Below, piece by piece: positions 7,348-16,335 of a DNA stretch of 64,000 nt. The notes beneath the pieces are model-generated. The model did not search any database. It worked only from the letters and a program-made list of their open reading frames with translations, and was not told the origin of the DNA. The position numbers were made by a program, and so were the translations under genes. Within the stretch, counting starts at the first letter, position 1. Every line of letters starts with the position of its first letter. Source of the stretch: CAWJKP01 sp963843465 (GTDB lineage: Bacteria; Planctomycetota; Planctomycetia; Pirellulales; Thermoguttaceae); contig CAWJKP010000002.1 in the NCBI GenBank assembly GCA_963843465.1, forward strand, positions 1,550,001 to 1,614,000, given 5' to 3'.

Positions 7348-9780
7348 ATGATCGCGCTTCTGGCGCTCTGGCCGGCCGCGGCGCCTGCGGCCGATCCGCA
7401 AATCAGCCGCATCGTCCCGGCGGGCGGGCAGCGGGGCACCCAGCTCGATCTGAAACTGGAGGGCCCGCGGCTGGCCGACGCCCAGGGCCTGCTCTTCTAC
7501 GAGCTGGGGATCGAGGTCAAGCGGTTCGAGGTCGCCGGCGGCAAGCCCCTGGCGCGGCTGGCGCTGGCCCCCGACTGCCGCGTCGGCTATCACGCCTTGC
7601 GGGTCCGCACCGCCTCGGGCATCAGCAACCTCGTTACCTTCAGCGTGGGGACGATGCCCGAGATCGACGAGGTGGAGCCCAACAACGATTTCCAACACGC
7701 CCAGAAGATCCCGCTCAACGTGACGGTCAACGGGGTCGTGGAGAACGAAGACGTCGACTACTTCGCCGTCGAGGCCCGCAAAGGCCAGCGGCTCTCCGTG
7801 GAGATCGAAGGGCTGCGGCTGGGCGAGACCTTCTTCGACCCTTGCGTGGCGATCTACGACACCAGGCGGTTCCTCTTGGCCGGCGCGGACGACACGCCCT
7901 TGGTCTGGCAGGACGCGGCAATTTCGGCCGTCGTTCCCCAGGACGGCAGCTACCTGATCGAGGTCCGCGAGAGCTCCTTCGGCGGCTCGGACCGCTGCCG
8001 CTACCGGCTCCACGTGGGCACGTTCCCCCGTCCGCTGGCCGTCTTTCCGCCGGGCGGGCGGCCCGGCGAGTCGCTCGAGGTCCGCTGGCTGGGCGACGCC
8101 GCCGGCCCCTGGACCGAAAAGATCACGCTCCCCGGAAGTACTCCTCACGCTCCGCGTGAGGATATGCGTCACGCGGAGCGTGACGAGTACCAAGGACCAA
8201 ACACGGCGTTCGGACTGTTGGCCCACGACGATCGCGGCACGGCCCCTTCGAGCAATCCGTTCCGGATCTCGGATCTGAAGAACGTGTTGGAGGTCGAGCC
8301 CAACGACACGCCCGCGCAGGCCACGCCCTTTGAGGCCCCGGCCGCCTTGAACGGCGTGATCGCCAAGGACGGCGACGTGGACATGTTCAAGTTCAGCGCC
8401 AAGCAAGGCCAGGTCTACAACGTCCGCGTCTACGCCCGCAGCCTCCGCTCGCCGCTGGACTCCGTGCTGGAGATCCGGCGTTCCAACGGCGCGGTGATCG
8501 CCGCCAACGACGACACGACCACGCCCGACAGCTACCTGCGACTGAGCGCCCCGGCCGACGACCAGTATATCATCGCCATCCGCGACCACCTGGGCCGCGG
8601 CGGCCCGGAGTATGTCTACCGCATCGAGGTCGCGCCGGTCCGCCCGCGGCTGACGCTGGATCTGCCCGAGCGGCAGCAGTATGTCGATGTGACCGCGCCC
8701 GTGCCCAAGGGGAACCGCATCGCGCTGATGCTCAACGCACAGCGGGAGGACTTCGGCGGGGAAGTGACGCTGGAGGCCAGGGGGCTGCCCCAGGGAGTGA
8801 GCGTCGAGATGGCCTCCGTGCCGGCCGACCAGAACCGCGTGCCGGTGCTCTTGACCGCGTCGGACGACGCCCCGCCGGCCGCGGCGCTGGTCGATCTCGT
8901 GGGCCGCGCCAAGCAGGGCGACCAGTTGATCGAGGGCCATTTGGTCCAGCGGACCGTGCTGGTCCGCGGCAACAACAACAACGACGCCTGGGGCCGCACG
9001 GAAGAGCGGATGGCGATGGCCGTCGTCCAGAGCGTGCCGTTTGCGGTCCAGATCGTCGAGCCCAAGGTGCCCTTGGTGCAGAGCGGGTCGATGGAGATCA
9101 AGATCGTGGCCCGCCGCAAGAGCGATTTCAAGGGCCCGATCAACGTGACCATGCTCTACGACCCGCCCGGCGTCTCCAACCCCAGCTCGGTGACCATCCC
9201 CGAAGGCAAGGACGAGGCGGCCCTGCCCGTGACGGCCGACCGCCGCGCGCCGCCGGGCGTCTGGAAGATCGCGGTGATCGGCGAGGCCGCCGTGGGCGAC
9301 GGGCAGGTCCGCGTCTCCTCGCAGCTTGCGCGGCTGGAAGTGAGCGAGCCGTTTTTCAAGTTCTCTTTCCCCTCCGTTGCCTGCCAGCAGGGGCAAGAGA
9401 CCGAGCTGGCGGTGAAGGTGGAGAAACAGAAGGACTTCGAGGGCAAGGCCACGGTCGAGCTGCTGGGATTGCCCAACGAGGTGACCAGCCGGCCGCAAGA
9501 GTTCAGCAAGGACTCCGCCGAGGTGGTCTTCCCCATCAAGACCACCGACAAGTCGCCGCCCGGACTGCACAAGACGCTGGTCTGCCGCGCGGTGGTGACG
9601 GTCTCCGGCGAGCCGGTGACGCACATCCTGGGCAACGGCGAGCTGCGGATCCAGCCGCCGCTGGTGAAGAAGCCGGCCGTCCAAGCGGTTGCCGGCCCGG
9701 CCGCCCCGCCACCCAAGCCCGAAGCCAAGCCGACTCGGCGCCTCAGCCGCCTGGAACAGTTACGATTGGAGAGCAAGTAA
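7348..9780 (+). CDS. Secreted PPC-domain protein interrupted in frame by a palindromic repeat
   Basis: A large secreted protein with two bacterial pre-peptidase C-terminal (PPC) domains, each introduced by EVEPNND or EVEPNDT, and further beta-sandwich domains towards the C-terminus. No catalytic domain is visible, so a binding or structural role outside the cytoplasm is likely. The frame is open from 7261, but the first 29 residues translate a family B repeat. I take the ATG at 7348, which gives a clean signal peptide (MIALLALWPAAAPAAD). Between the PPC domains, bases 8138-8190 are a family C palindrome read in frame (STPHAPRED...HAERDEYQ). This is an insertion without loss of the frame. The tail is Pro/Ala/Lys-rich. 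It lies downstream of the DUF1501 gene. Confidence 0.88.
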   Translation: MIALLALWPAAAPAADPQISRIVPAGGQRGTQLDLKLEGPRLADAQGLLFYELGIEVKRFEVAGGKPLARLALAPDCRVGYHALRVRTASGISNLVTFSVGTMPEIDEVEPNNDFQHAQKIPLNVTVNGVVENEDVDYFAVEARKGQRLSVEIEGLRLGETFFDPCVAIYDTRRFLLAGADDTPLVWQDAAISAVVPQDGSYLIEVRESSFGGSDRCRYRLHVGTFPRPLAVFPPGGRPGESLEVRWLGDAAGPWTEKITLPGSTPHAPREDMRHAERDEYQGPNTAFGLLAHDDRGTAPSSNPFRISDLKNVLEVEPNDTPAQATPFEAPAALNGVIAKDGDVDMFKFSAKQGQVYNVRVYARSLRSPLDSVLEIRRSNGAVIAANDDTTTPDSYLRLSAPADDQYIIAIRDHLGRGGPEYVYRIEVAPVRPRLTLDLPERQQYVDVTAPVPKGNRIALMLNAQREDFGGEVTLEARGLPQGVSVEMASVPADQNRVPVLLTASDDAPPAAALVDLVGRAKQGDQLIEGHLVQRTVLVRGNNNNDAWGRTEERMAMAVVQSVPFAVQIVEPKVPLVQSGSMEIKIVARRKSDFKGPINVTMLYDPPGVSNPSSVTIPEGKDEAALPVTADRRAPPGVWKIAVIGEAAVGDGQVRVSSQLARLEVSEPFFKFSFPSVACQQGQETELAVKVEKQKDFEGKATVELLGLPNEVTSRPQEFSKDSAEVVFPIKTTDKSPPGLHKTLVCRAVVTVSGEPVTHILGNGELRIQPPLVKKPAVQAVAGPAAPPPKPEAKPTRRLSRLEQLRLESK
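8138..8190. repeat. Palindromic repeat family C inside a coding sequence
   Basis: A 53-base palindrome starting GTACTCCTCACGCTCCGCG and ending with a near reverse complement, CGTGACGAGTAC. Copies at 17818-17870 (53 bases) and 30120-30181 (62 bases) are intergenic. Here it is translated in frame. Confidence 0.9.
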
Positions 9781-9784
9781 TCCC

Positions 9785-9875
9785 CTGCAGGGAACGCACT
9801 CCGTGGCGTTCCGCAGCCCGCGCAGAATGGTTGTTCCGAGTTCCCGGAACGCCGCGGAGGGCGTTCCCTACAGGT
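9785..9875. repeat. Palindromic repeat family E
   Basis: GGGAACGCACTCCGTGGCGTTCC is followed after a spacer by GGAACGCCGCGGAGGGCGTTCCC. A related but shorter copy follows mutM at about 5321-5352. Confidence 0.75.
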
Positions 9876-9983
9876 GGGAGAGAGGTGAGGAAAACTGCGA
9901 TGTTGGACGAGACTTACGGCATTGGTTTCTGTTCCGACCAGGCCCCACGGCTCGGTTCCGATCCGGTGCCACGGCTCGCCCCG

Positions 9984-10069
9984 AAGGGGCAGGCGTTCTC
10001 TCAGCCCAGGGCAACGCCCTGGGGATTCGGAACGCCAAGTGAGCGGTTGCGGCGGCCCAACGGGCCAAC
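9984..10069. repeat. REP family D, left flank of RAYT gene
   Basis: CCCCGAAGGGGC, CAGCCCAGGGCAACGCCCTGGGG and GGCCCAACGGGCC in that order. The right flank (10571-10665) has the same modules in inverted order. Confidence 0.88.
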
Positions 10070-10076
10070 CGTTCCC

Positions 10077-10532
10077 CTAATCCCAGACATAGCGCTCGTC
10101 GATCTCGATTTCGTGTTTTGCACAGAGAAGCGCGAAATTCGTCCTGAAATGTGACGCGCCGGTGATGCTCGGCCTGCCGATCGAGGTACGCGACGACCCA
10201 ACCGACCAGGGACTGACTCACCGAAAAGCGCCGTAGCCGTTCTGCCAATGAAATGTTCGGAGATCCGGCGCACGGTCCTTTGCCCATTTCGAGGTCTCGC
10301 ACTTCAGCGTCTCCACCAAGTCGGCGATCGATATCGTGCGCGACAATCCGCACAAGACGTGAACGTGGTCACTCCAACCGCCGACACGGGCCGGCGGACA
10401 CGCCACCTGCTTGGCGTGATAGCCGAGCATCCGAAACATCTCGTCGCGGAGGTCGGCATTTTGAAGGTACGCGCGGCGCTCCTTCGCGCTGAATACGAGA
10501 TGCACCCAGACGCGTGCGAGAGATTGTGGCAT
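10077..10532 (-). pseudogene. REP-associated tyrosine transposase (Y1/HUH, IS200-like), frameshifted
   Basis: The first 104 codons give an intact N-terminus (MPQSLARVWVHLVFSAKERR) and the HUH motif in GGWSDHVHVLCGLSRT. In the family the two histidines bind the metal used for single-strand cleavage. The sequence then reads FHWQNGYGAF and shifts frame. SVSQSLVGWVVAYLDRQAEHHRRVTFQDEF, which should carry the catalytic tyrosine (likely in VVAYLDRQ), is in a second frame. The end KHEIEIDERYVWD, with a TAG, is in a third. The breaks look like one T lost near 10225 and one A gained near 10105, both in homopolymers. The gene lies between inverted family D repeats, its probable substrates. An AAAGGA site precedes the start. 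Confidence 0.9.
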
Positions 10533-10570
10533 GGCAGCGATCCTTTCTTGGGTGGCAGCAAGAAGAACAA

Positions 10571-10665
10571 TTGGCCCGTTGGGCCGACGGGACTGGCGCG
10601 GGGCGCCTTCGTCCCCAGGGCGTTGCCCTGGGCTGGAAGAACCTCTGCCCCTTTGGGGCGGAATA
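10571..10665. repeat. REP family D, right flank of RAYT gene (inverted)
   Basis: GGCCCGTTGGGCC, CCCCAGGGCGTTGCCCTGGGCTG and GCCCCTTTGGGGC, the mirror order of 9984-10069. Confidence 0.88.
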
Positions 10666-10722
10666 TGGAGCAGAATCCCGAACCGCCATTCTAATTAGGG
10701 TGAGCTCGTGGAGCCAATTGCT

Positions 10723-13157
10723 ATGAAGATTTCCTTGGCGATTGTCCCCGTCGCCGTCGTCCTGATGTTAACCGGCCTTCTGCCGGCAGCCGCCCTGGGA
10801 GATACGGCTCGGTTGGACGTTTATCCGCCGGACGTCCAGCTCGACAACGCCCGCGACCGTCAACGGTTCATCGTCGTCGCAACGCGCGCCGACGGGGTCA
10901 CGCAAGACGTTACGGCGAAGGCCAAGGCCGTGGTGGCGGACGCCAGGTTGGCCAAGCTGGAAGGGACCACGTTGGTCCCGCTTGCCGACGGCCAGACGCG
11001 GCTGGAGGTGGAGTTTGCCGGCCAGAAGGTCTCCGTGCCGGTGACGGTCCGCAGCGCGTCGGCGTCCGGGCCGCTGAGTTTCAAGCTCGACGTGATGCCG
11101 GTTTTCATGCGGTCGGGCTGCAACAGCGGCTCCTGCCACGGCTCCGCCCGGGGCAAGGACGGATTCCGCCTGTCGTTGTTCGGTTTCGATCCCGACGGCG
11201 ACTACTACCGGCTGACCCGGGAGCTCGGTTTCCGCCGCATCAACCTGGCCCTGCCCGAGGAGAGTCTGCTGCTGGAGAAAGCGACCGGCGCCGTTCCACA
11301 CACCGGCGGCAAGCGTTTCGACGCCCAGAGCCCGTACTATGCCACGCTGCTGGGGTGGCTCCGCAACGGGGCGCCGAGCGACCCAGGGCCGCCGCCGGAG
11401 GTCCGCAGCCTGGAGCTTTTTCCCGCCAGGTGGTGCTGGAAGGGGAGCAGAGCCAGCAGATGATCGTCCGGGCGAAGTATTCCGACGGCAGCGACCGCGA
11501 CGTGACCGACCTGGCCCTCTTCCTTTCCAACAACGACAATTCGGCGCCCATCGGCCCGACGGGGCTGGTGAAGTCGGCCAAGCGGGGCGAGGCCTTCGTG
11601 CTGGCCCGCTTCGCCACCAAGACCGTCGGCAGCCAGGTGCTCGTGCTGCCGGCCGGCCTGGACTATGTGCCGTCCCAGGAGCCGCCGGCCAACTATATCG
11701 ACGAGCTGGTGGGCGCCAAGCTTCGCAAGCTGCGGATCCTGCCCAGCGGCCTATCGAGCGACGCGGTCTTCCTCCGCCGCGTGACGCTGGACATCACCGG
11801 CCGCCTGCCGACGGAGGACGAGTACCACGCGTTCCTCGACGACAAGGACCCGGCCCGGCGGTCGAAGCTCGTCGATCGCCTCCTGGAGAGGAAGGAGTTC
11901 GCGGAGATTTGGGCCATGAAGTGGGCCGAGCTGTTGATGATCAAGTCCACCGGCCAGGTGAGCCGCAAGGCGGCCTTTCTCTATGCCAACTGGCTGACGG
12001 AGCGGATCTCGCGGGGCGAGCCTTTGGACCAGATGGTCCGCGAGATCCTCTCGGCCCGCGGCGGCACGTTCGACAACCCGGCGGCCAACTTCTACCAGGT
12101 CGAGACCGACACGCTGAAGACGTCGGAGAACGTGGCGCAGGTCTTTCTGGGCTTGCGGATCCAGTGTTCCCAGTGCCACAACCACCCCTTCGACCGCTGG
12201 ACGATGAACGACTACTACAGCTTCGCCGCCTTCTTCGCCCAGATCGGCCGCAAGCAGGCGGAGGACTCCCGCGAGACGATCGTCTTCAACCGCGGCGACG
12301 GCGCCGTCACGCATCCCGTCAGCGGCCGGGTGATGGAGCCGCAGTTCCTCGGCGGGCCGCCGGCCGACTGCAAAGGCCGCGACCGCCGCGAGGTGCTGGC
12401 CGAGTGGCTGACCGCGCCGGACAACCCCTATTTCGCCCCCAGCATCGCCAACCGCATCTGGGCCCATTTCTTCGGCATCGGCATCTGCGAGCCGGTGGAC
12501 GACGTCCGCGTGAGCAACCCGCCCAGCAACCCCGAGCTGATGCAGGCCCTGGGCAAGAAGCTGGTCGAGTACCAGTACGACTTCCGCAAGCTGGTCCGCG
12601 ACATCTGCAACTCCCGGGCCTACCAGCGGACGACGCAGCCCAATGCGACCAACGCCGACGACCAACGCAACTTCGCCCACGGCCGCGTCCGCCGCATCCA
12701 GGCGGAGATGCTGCTGGACTGCATCAGCCAGGCCACCCAGACCAAGGACAAGTTCCGCGGCCTGCCCCTGGGCGCCCGGGCGGTGCAGATCGCCGACGGC
12801 GAAACGAGCAACTACTTCCTCGCCACCTTCGGCCGCTCGCGGCGGGAGTCGGTCTGTACCTGCGACGTGAAGACCGACCCCACCCTCTCGCAAGCCCTGC
12901 ACCTGCTCAACGGCGACACCGTGGCCGAGAAGATCCGCGCCGGCGGCGCGGTGAAACAGTTGCTCGACGCGGGCCGCTCGCCCGAGGACGTGATCCGCAC
13001 GCTCTACGTCCGCTGCCTCTCGCGCGAGCCCGAGCCCGAGGAGCTGCAAAAGCTCGTCAAGCTCGCGGAGAACGATAAGAATGACAAGAAACAGCAAGCC
13101 TTGGAAGACGTCTTCTGGGCCCTGCTCAACTCCCAGGAGTTCTTATTCAACCATTAG
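10723..13157 (+). CDS. DUF1549/DUF1553 planctomycete protein with Ig-like domain, one frameshift
   Basis: A secreted protein of about 811 residues. After a signal peptide (MKISLAIVPVAVVLMLTGLL) comes a BIG2-type Ig-like domain (residues about 30-110), then a cytochrome-like GCNSGSCHGSARGKDGF motif. DUF1549 follows (LRRVTLDITGRLPTEDEYHAFL, QCSQCHNHPFDRW), then DUF1553 (AEWLTAPDNPYFAPSIANRIWAHFFG through RCLSREPEPEEL). The CxxxCH motifs suggest covalent haem, although function in this family is not established. The reading frame changes once near 11425, where one C seems to be missing in a C run; both sides are otherwise sound, so I regard the gene as functional. It pairs with the DUF1501 gene upstream. 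Confidence 0.88.
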
Positions 13158-13160
13158 CAG

Positions 13161-13257
13161 AGGGTGGGACAAGGCTGCCCTGGCGGCCGCCGGCCCACCA
13201 GAATCTGGTCGGATTGGTGGGCCAGCGCTCGCTTACGCGAGCTTGTCCCACCCTACG
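13161..13257. repeat. Palindromic repeat family A, two arms
   Basis: Follows the stop codon of the DUF1549/DUF1553 gene within a few bases. Left arm with GGCTGCC/GGCGGCC inner stem, right arm with CTCGCTTACGCGAG. Confidence 0.9.
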
Positions 13258-13318
13258 ACTTGCTTTGTCCCGGTCGCCGGAGTAGTTTGATGGGAAGAAG
13301 GGTGGTCGTGGTAACAGC

Positions 13319-13891
13319 ATGAGCCTAGTTGAGCGGTATCAGATGGCCTTGGATGAAGTCGCCCGCCGCATGGAGCGGATTTGCCATGCCCTGGAGCAGG
13401 GCCGCGTGGAGTATGCGCTGGTGGGCGGGCAGGCGGTGGCATTGTGGGTCGCCACGCGGGACCCGGACGCCGTGCGAACCACCAAAGACGTCGACCTGCT
13501 GCTGCGCCGCAGCGACGTGCCCGCCGCGCGGGCAGCCGCCCAGCCGATCGGTCTGGATTATTTTGAAGTGCTGGGCGTAGGGATGCTGCTGGAAAGGAGC
13601 GATCCTCATCCGCGGCGGGGCGTCCATCTGATCTGGGCCGGGGAAAAGGTCCGCCCGGAGTACGACTTCCCCGCCCCGCAAGTCGGCGAAAGCCTGTCTC
13701 TTGCCGAAGGAATTCGCGTCGTTGCGCTGCCGGGCCTGGTGCAGATGAAGCTCACGTCCTATCGCGATCAAGACCGCGTCCACCTCCGCGACATGATCGA
13801 GGTGGGCCTGATCGATCGTGTACTGCTGGCCCAACTTCCTTCCCCACTGGCCGCGCGGCTGGAGGGGCTGCTCCTGGAAGCCGGCCGCTAA
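13319..13891 (+). CDS. Nucleotidyltransferase-fold protein (AbiEii/MNT-like)
   Basis: A 190-residue protein with the nucleotidyltransferase signature: EYALVGGQAVALWV (GG motif) at about residues 38-51 and TTKDVDLLLRRSD (the two-Asp catalytic motif) at about 61-73. The rest, with GIRVVALPGLVQMKL and RDQDRVHLRDMIEVGLID, matches the AbiEii/DUF6036-type group, in which the lysine and acidic helix follow the fold. Members act as toxins of type IV-like systems or as tRNA-nucleotidyl modifiers. No antitoxin partner is visible next to it, so a toxin role is only a guess. A TTTTTCAT-type tandem repeat (13961-14001) follows. Confidence 0.75.
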   Translation: MSLVERYQMALDEVARRMERICHALEQGRVEYALVGGQAVALWVATRDPDAVRTTKDVDLLLRRSDVPAARAAAQPIGLDYFEVLGVGMLLERSDPHPRRGVHLIWAGEKVRPEYDFPAPQVGESLSLAEGIRVVALPGLVQMKLTSYRDQDRVHLRDMIEVGLIDRVLLAQLPSPLAARLEGLLLEAGR

Positions 13892-13960
13892 GAGAAACGG
13901 ATGAGGGATGAAGGATGAAGGACGAAAATGGCGGCGCTCACTACGCTCGACCCGCGCGAC

Positions 13961-14001
13961 ATTTTTCATTTTTCATTTTTCATTCTTCATTTTTCATTCT
14001 A
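13961..14001. repeat. Short tandem repeat (TTTTTCA units)
   Basis: Five imperfect units of ATTTTTCATT or ATTCTTCATT. They form an AT-rich island just before the start of the cytochrome/WD40 gene. Confidence 0.8.
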
Positions 14002-14022
14002 CGTTGAGAGGACATTGTTCCC

Positions 14023-15672
14023 GTGACGCTCGCTCGTTTCGCCGCCCTTGCCGGCCTCGTCGTTTTGGCCTTCGCGCCGTGGAACCCGTTGCGGGCCGAG
14101 GAGCCCAAGCCGGGGCCGGCGCAGGGCAAAGTGACCTATATGGACCATGTCCGGCCGATCCTCCGCGAGCACTGCTTCCACTGCCACAACCAGACCAAGA
14201 AACAGAACGACCTGGCCTTGGACCGCTACGAGACGCTGATGGCCGGCGGGGCCAGCGGCGAGGTGATCAAGCCGGGCGATCCGGACAACTCCTACCTCTA
14301 CGCCCTGGTGACCCACAAGGACGCGCCCCACATGCCGCCCAACCAGGACCGGCTGCCCGACGCCAAGCTGGAGGTGATCCGGCAGTGGATCGCCGGCGGG
14401 GCGTTGAAGGATTCGGGCTCGACGGTGAAGGCGAAGAAGGAGCCCACCGTCGAGTTGGCGCTGGCCTCCGGCGCCGGACGGCCCGGCGGCACGCCCGTCA
14501 TGCCCGAAGGCGTCGCGCGGCAGCCGGTCGTCTACACGGCTCGCCCCGGCGCCTGCACGGCGCTGGCCGCAAGCCCTTGGGCGCCTCTGGTCGCGGTGGC
14601 GGGCCAGAAGCAGATCGCGCTCTACCAGAGCGACAGCCTGGAGCTGGCCGCCGTGCTCCCCTTCCCCGAGGGCATCCCTTATGTGCTCAAGTTCAGCCGC
14701 TCCGGCACGCTGCTTTTGGCCGGCGGCGGACGCGGCGCCGCGCAGGGCCTGGCAGCCGCTTACGACGTCCGCTCGGGCAAGCGGCTGTTCGCCGTCGGCG
14801 ACGAGCTGGACGTGGTGCTGGCCGCCGACATCACGGCCGATCATCGCCGCGTGGCCCTCGGCGGGCCCCAGCGGCTGGTCCGCGTCTTCCTGGCCGCCGA
14901 TGGCTCCCAAGCCTACGAGATCAACAAACACACCGATTGGATCACCGCCCTGGAGTTCAGCCCCGACGGCGTGCTCCTGGCCACCGCCGACCGCGCCGGC
15001 GGGATCTCCGTCTGGGAAGCCGCGACCGGCCGCGAGTATTCCACGCTGGCCGGCCACAAGGAAGCCGTCAGCGACCTCTCCTGGCGCGCCGACTCCAACG
15101 TGCTCGTTAGCGCCAGCCAGGACGGCACGATCAAGTTCTGGAACATGGAGGACGGCAAGCAAATCCGCAGCATCAACGCCCATCCCGGCGGCGTGACCGG
15201 CGTCGAGTGTACCCACGACGGCCGCCTGGTCTCCTGCGGGCGCGACAAGCAGGTGAAGGTCTGGGACGCCTCCGGCAAGCAGCTCCAATCGCTTCCTCCC
15301 TTTTCGGACGTTGCCCTGCGGTGCGTCTTCAGCCACGACGGCGGCCGCGTGGTCGCCGGCGACTGGACCGGTGAGATCCGCGTCTGGAACACGGCCGACG
15401 GGAAGCTCCTCGGCAAGCTGGCCGCCAACCCGCCCACGCTCCAGATGGCGGCCGCGTCCGCTGCCGACGCCGCGCGAAAAGCGGCCGAGCAGGCTGCCGC
15501 CGCAAAGGCCGAGGCCGATAAGCTGGCCGCCCAGCTCGCGCCTTTGGAAAAGCAACTCGCCGAGAAGACCGCCGCGGCGAAGTCCGCCGCCGCAGCCGCC
15601 GCCGCCGCCAAGGCCGTTGCCGATAAGGTGATCGCCGAAAAGACGGCGTTCGAGAAGACCGCCACCCATTGA
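14023..15672 (+). CDS. Cytochrome-like (PSCyt1) WD40 repeat protein
   Basis: A 549-residue secreted protein starting at GTG, with GAGAGGA 10 bases upstream. After the signal peptide (AALAGLVVLAFAPWNPLRAE) comes a planctomycete cytochrome C domain with HCFHCHNQTKKQNDLALDRY (CxxCH haem motif) and DSYLYALVTHKD-like and PHMPPNQDRLPDAKLEVIRQWIAGG segments. Residues about 165-480 are WD40 repeats (HTDWITALEFSPDGVLLATADRAGGISVW and similar), likely a seven-bladed propeller. The C-terminus (about 485-549) is an Ala/Lys-rich coiled coil. It probably acts in the periplasm as a redox or scaffold protein. It is unrelated in sequence to the next genes. Confidence 0.9.
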   Translation: MTLARFAALAGLVVLAFAPWNPLRAEEPKPGPAQGKVTYMDHVRPILREHCFHCHNQTKKQNDLALDRYETLMAGGASGEVIKPGDPDNSYLYALVTHKDAPHMPPNQDRLPDAKLEVIRQWIAGGALKDSGSTVKAKKEPTVELALASGAGRPGGTPVMPEGVARQPVVYTARPGACTALAASPWAPLVAVAGQKQIALYQSDSLELAAVLPFPEGIPYVLKFSRSGTLLLAGGGRGAAQGLAAAYDVRSGKRLFAVGDELDVVLAADITADHRRVALGGPQRLVRVFLAADGSQAYEINKHTDWITALEFSPDGVLLATADRAGGISVWEAATGREYSTLAGHKEAVSDLSWRADSNVLVSASQDGTIKFWNMEDGKQIRSINAHPGGVTGVECTHDGRLVSCGRDKQVKVWDASGKQLQSLPPFSDVALRCVFSHDGGRVVAGDWTGEIRVWNTADGKLLGKLAANPPTLQMAAASAADAARKAAEQAAAAKAEADKLAAQLAPLEKQLAEKTAAAKSAAAAAAAAKAVADKVIAEKTAFEKTATH

Positions 15673-15965
15673 GCCGACTCCCGTTAGCCCCGGCGGCCAC
15701 GCCGGCGGTGGGCTCTGCAGAGCGGCCCGAGCGCAGCGAGCCGCGGGTAAGAAGGTTTCAGGAACCGTTTCACTTGAGAACCGTTACTGGCGCTCTTCCG
15801 CTTCCCCTCGACCTGCGAACGGCAACCAGTTGACGCGAAGCCGGTCGCAGCTTCTAATCAGCCAGACGCCGCCGGACCGCTCACGTATCACAGCGAATGC
15901 CCGAGCGCTGCCCCCCATCAGAGCGTCAAGACGCGCCCGGCTACTCGCGTAGCCGGGTGCGGTGT
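15673..15965. other. Intergenic region with family G palindrome
   Basis: I see no gene. It contains GTTAGCCCCGGCGGCCACGCCGG (15684-15710), the family also found at 32991-33055 and 58184-58240. The rest shows no clear structure and may carry the tRNA promoter. Confidence 0.6.
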
Positions 15966-16051
15966 GCGGGGGTGGTGGAATTGGCAGACACGCTGGACTG
16001 TCAATCCAGTAGCGGTCACTCGCTGTGCGGGTTCGAGTCCCGTCCCCCGCA
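15966..16051 (+). tRNA. Class II tRNA with GUC anticodon (Leu-like body, Asp anticodon)
   Basis: It folds cleanly. The acceptor stem is GCGGGGG/CCCCCGC with discriminator A, and the D stem is GTG/CAC with an AATTGG-type loop. The anticodon stem is CTGGA/TCCAG around CTGTCAA, giving anticodon GUC. A long variable arm (AGCG/CGCT stem) and a T stem with loop TTCGAGT complete it. CCA is not encoded. The long variable arm, the GGTGGAATTGGCAGACAC start and A73 are all leucine-tRNA features, while GUC reads aspartate codons, for which tRNA-Asp normally has a short variable loop and G73. A tRNA finder would name it Asp. A terminator lies 90 bases downstream. Confidence 0.85.
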
Positions 16052-16096
16052 CGCTTTATTATTGACTGGCGCTAAACAGACGATATACTATACGGT

Positions 16097-16140
16097 CGAG
16101 TGACCGTTACTGGGTTGGCTGTCCAACCTGCGTGTCTGCC
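16097..16140 (-). pseudogene. Degenerate inverted tRNA fragment
   Basis: On the minus strand this reads GGCAGACACGC, a 17-21-base insert, then AGTAACGGTCACTCG. This matches the D-stem to variable-arm part of the tRNA at 15966-16051 (GGCAGACACGC ... AGTAGCGGTCACTCG). The anticodon arm is altered and the T arm is absent, so it is a remnant rather than a gene. Confidence 0.6.
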
Positions 16141-16141
16141 C

Positions 16142-16170
16142 GCCCCCCGATGACAAGGGGGGCTCTTTTT
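16142..16170 (+). terminator. Rho-independent terminator after the tRNA
   Basis: Perfect 7-bp stem GCCCCCC/GGGGGGC with an 8-base loop, followed by CTCTTTTT-type T run. It is in position to end the tRNA transcript. Confidence 0.85.
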
Positions 16171-16220
16171 GCGCCATGATTCATGGGTGAGACGACTGCC
16201 GCCCGGGTGATTTTCGGCGT

Positions 16221-16335
16221 GCCGGCAGGTCCCGCCTGTTGGTAGGTCCCGCCTGCCGGGCGGGACTTGCTGATTCACGGCTTCGCCCCGGTTAACGCTC
16301 GTTCCCGGTCCCGTCCGGCAGACGGGACCTACTTG
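16221..16335. repeat. Palindromic repeat family J
   Basis: CGGCAGGTCCCGCCTG and CCTGCCGGGCGGGACTTGC are followed by CCCGTCCGGCAGACGGGACC. These are inverted copies of one short GGTCCCGCC motif, located after the tRNA terminator and running into the end of the GH39 gene. Confidence 0.7.

Noticed and set aside
5719..9684. A 1,321-codon open frame on the minus strand
   Set aside because: It is the antisense of the DUF1501 and PPC genes, which have real motifs; high GC gives long antisense frames. Its product shows no recognisable domain and is rich in His, Gly, Arg and Asp, as such shadows are.
13999..15669. A 556-codon open frame opposite the cytochrome/WD40 gene
   Set aside because: It is antisense to a gene with clear haem and WD40 motifs and is Gly/Arg-rich without domain pattern.
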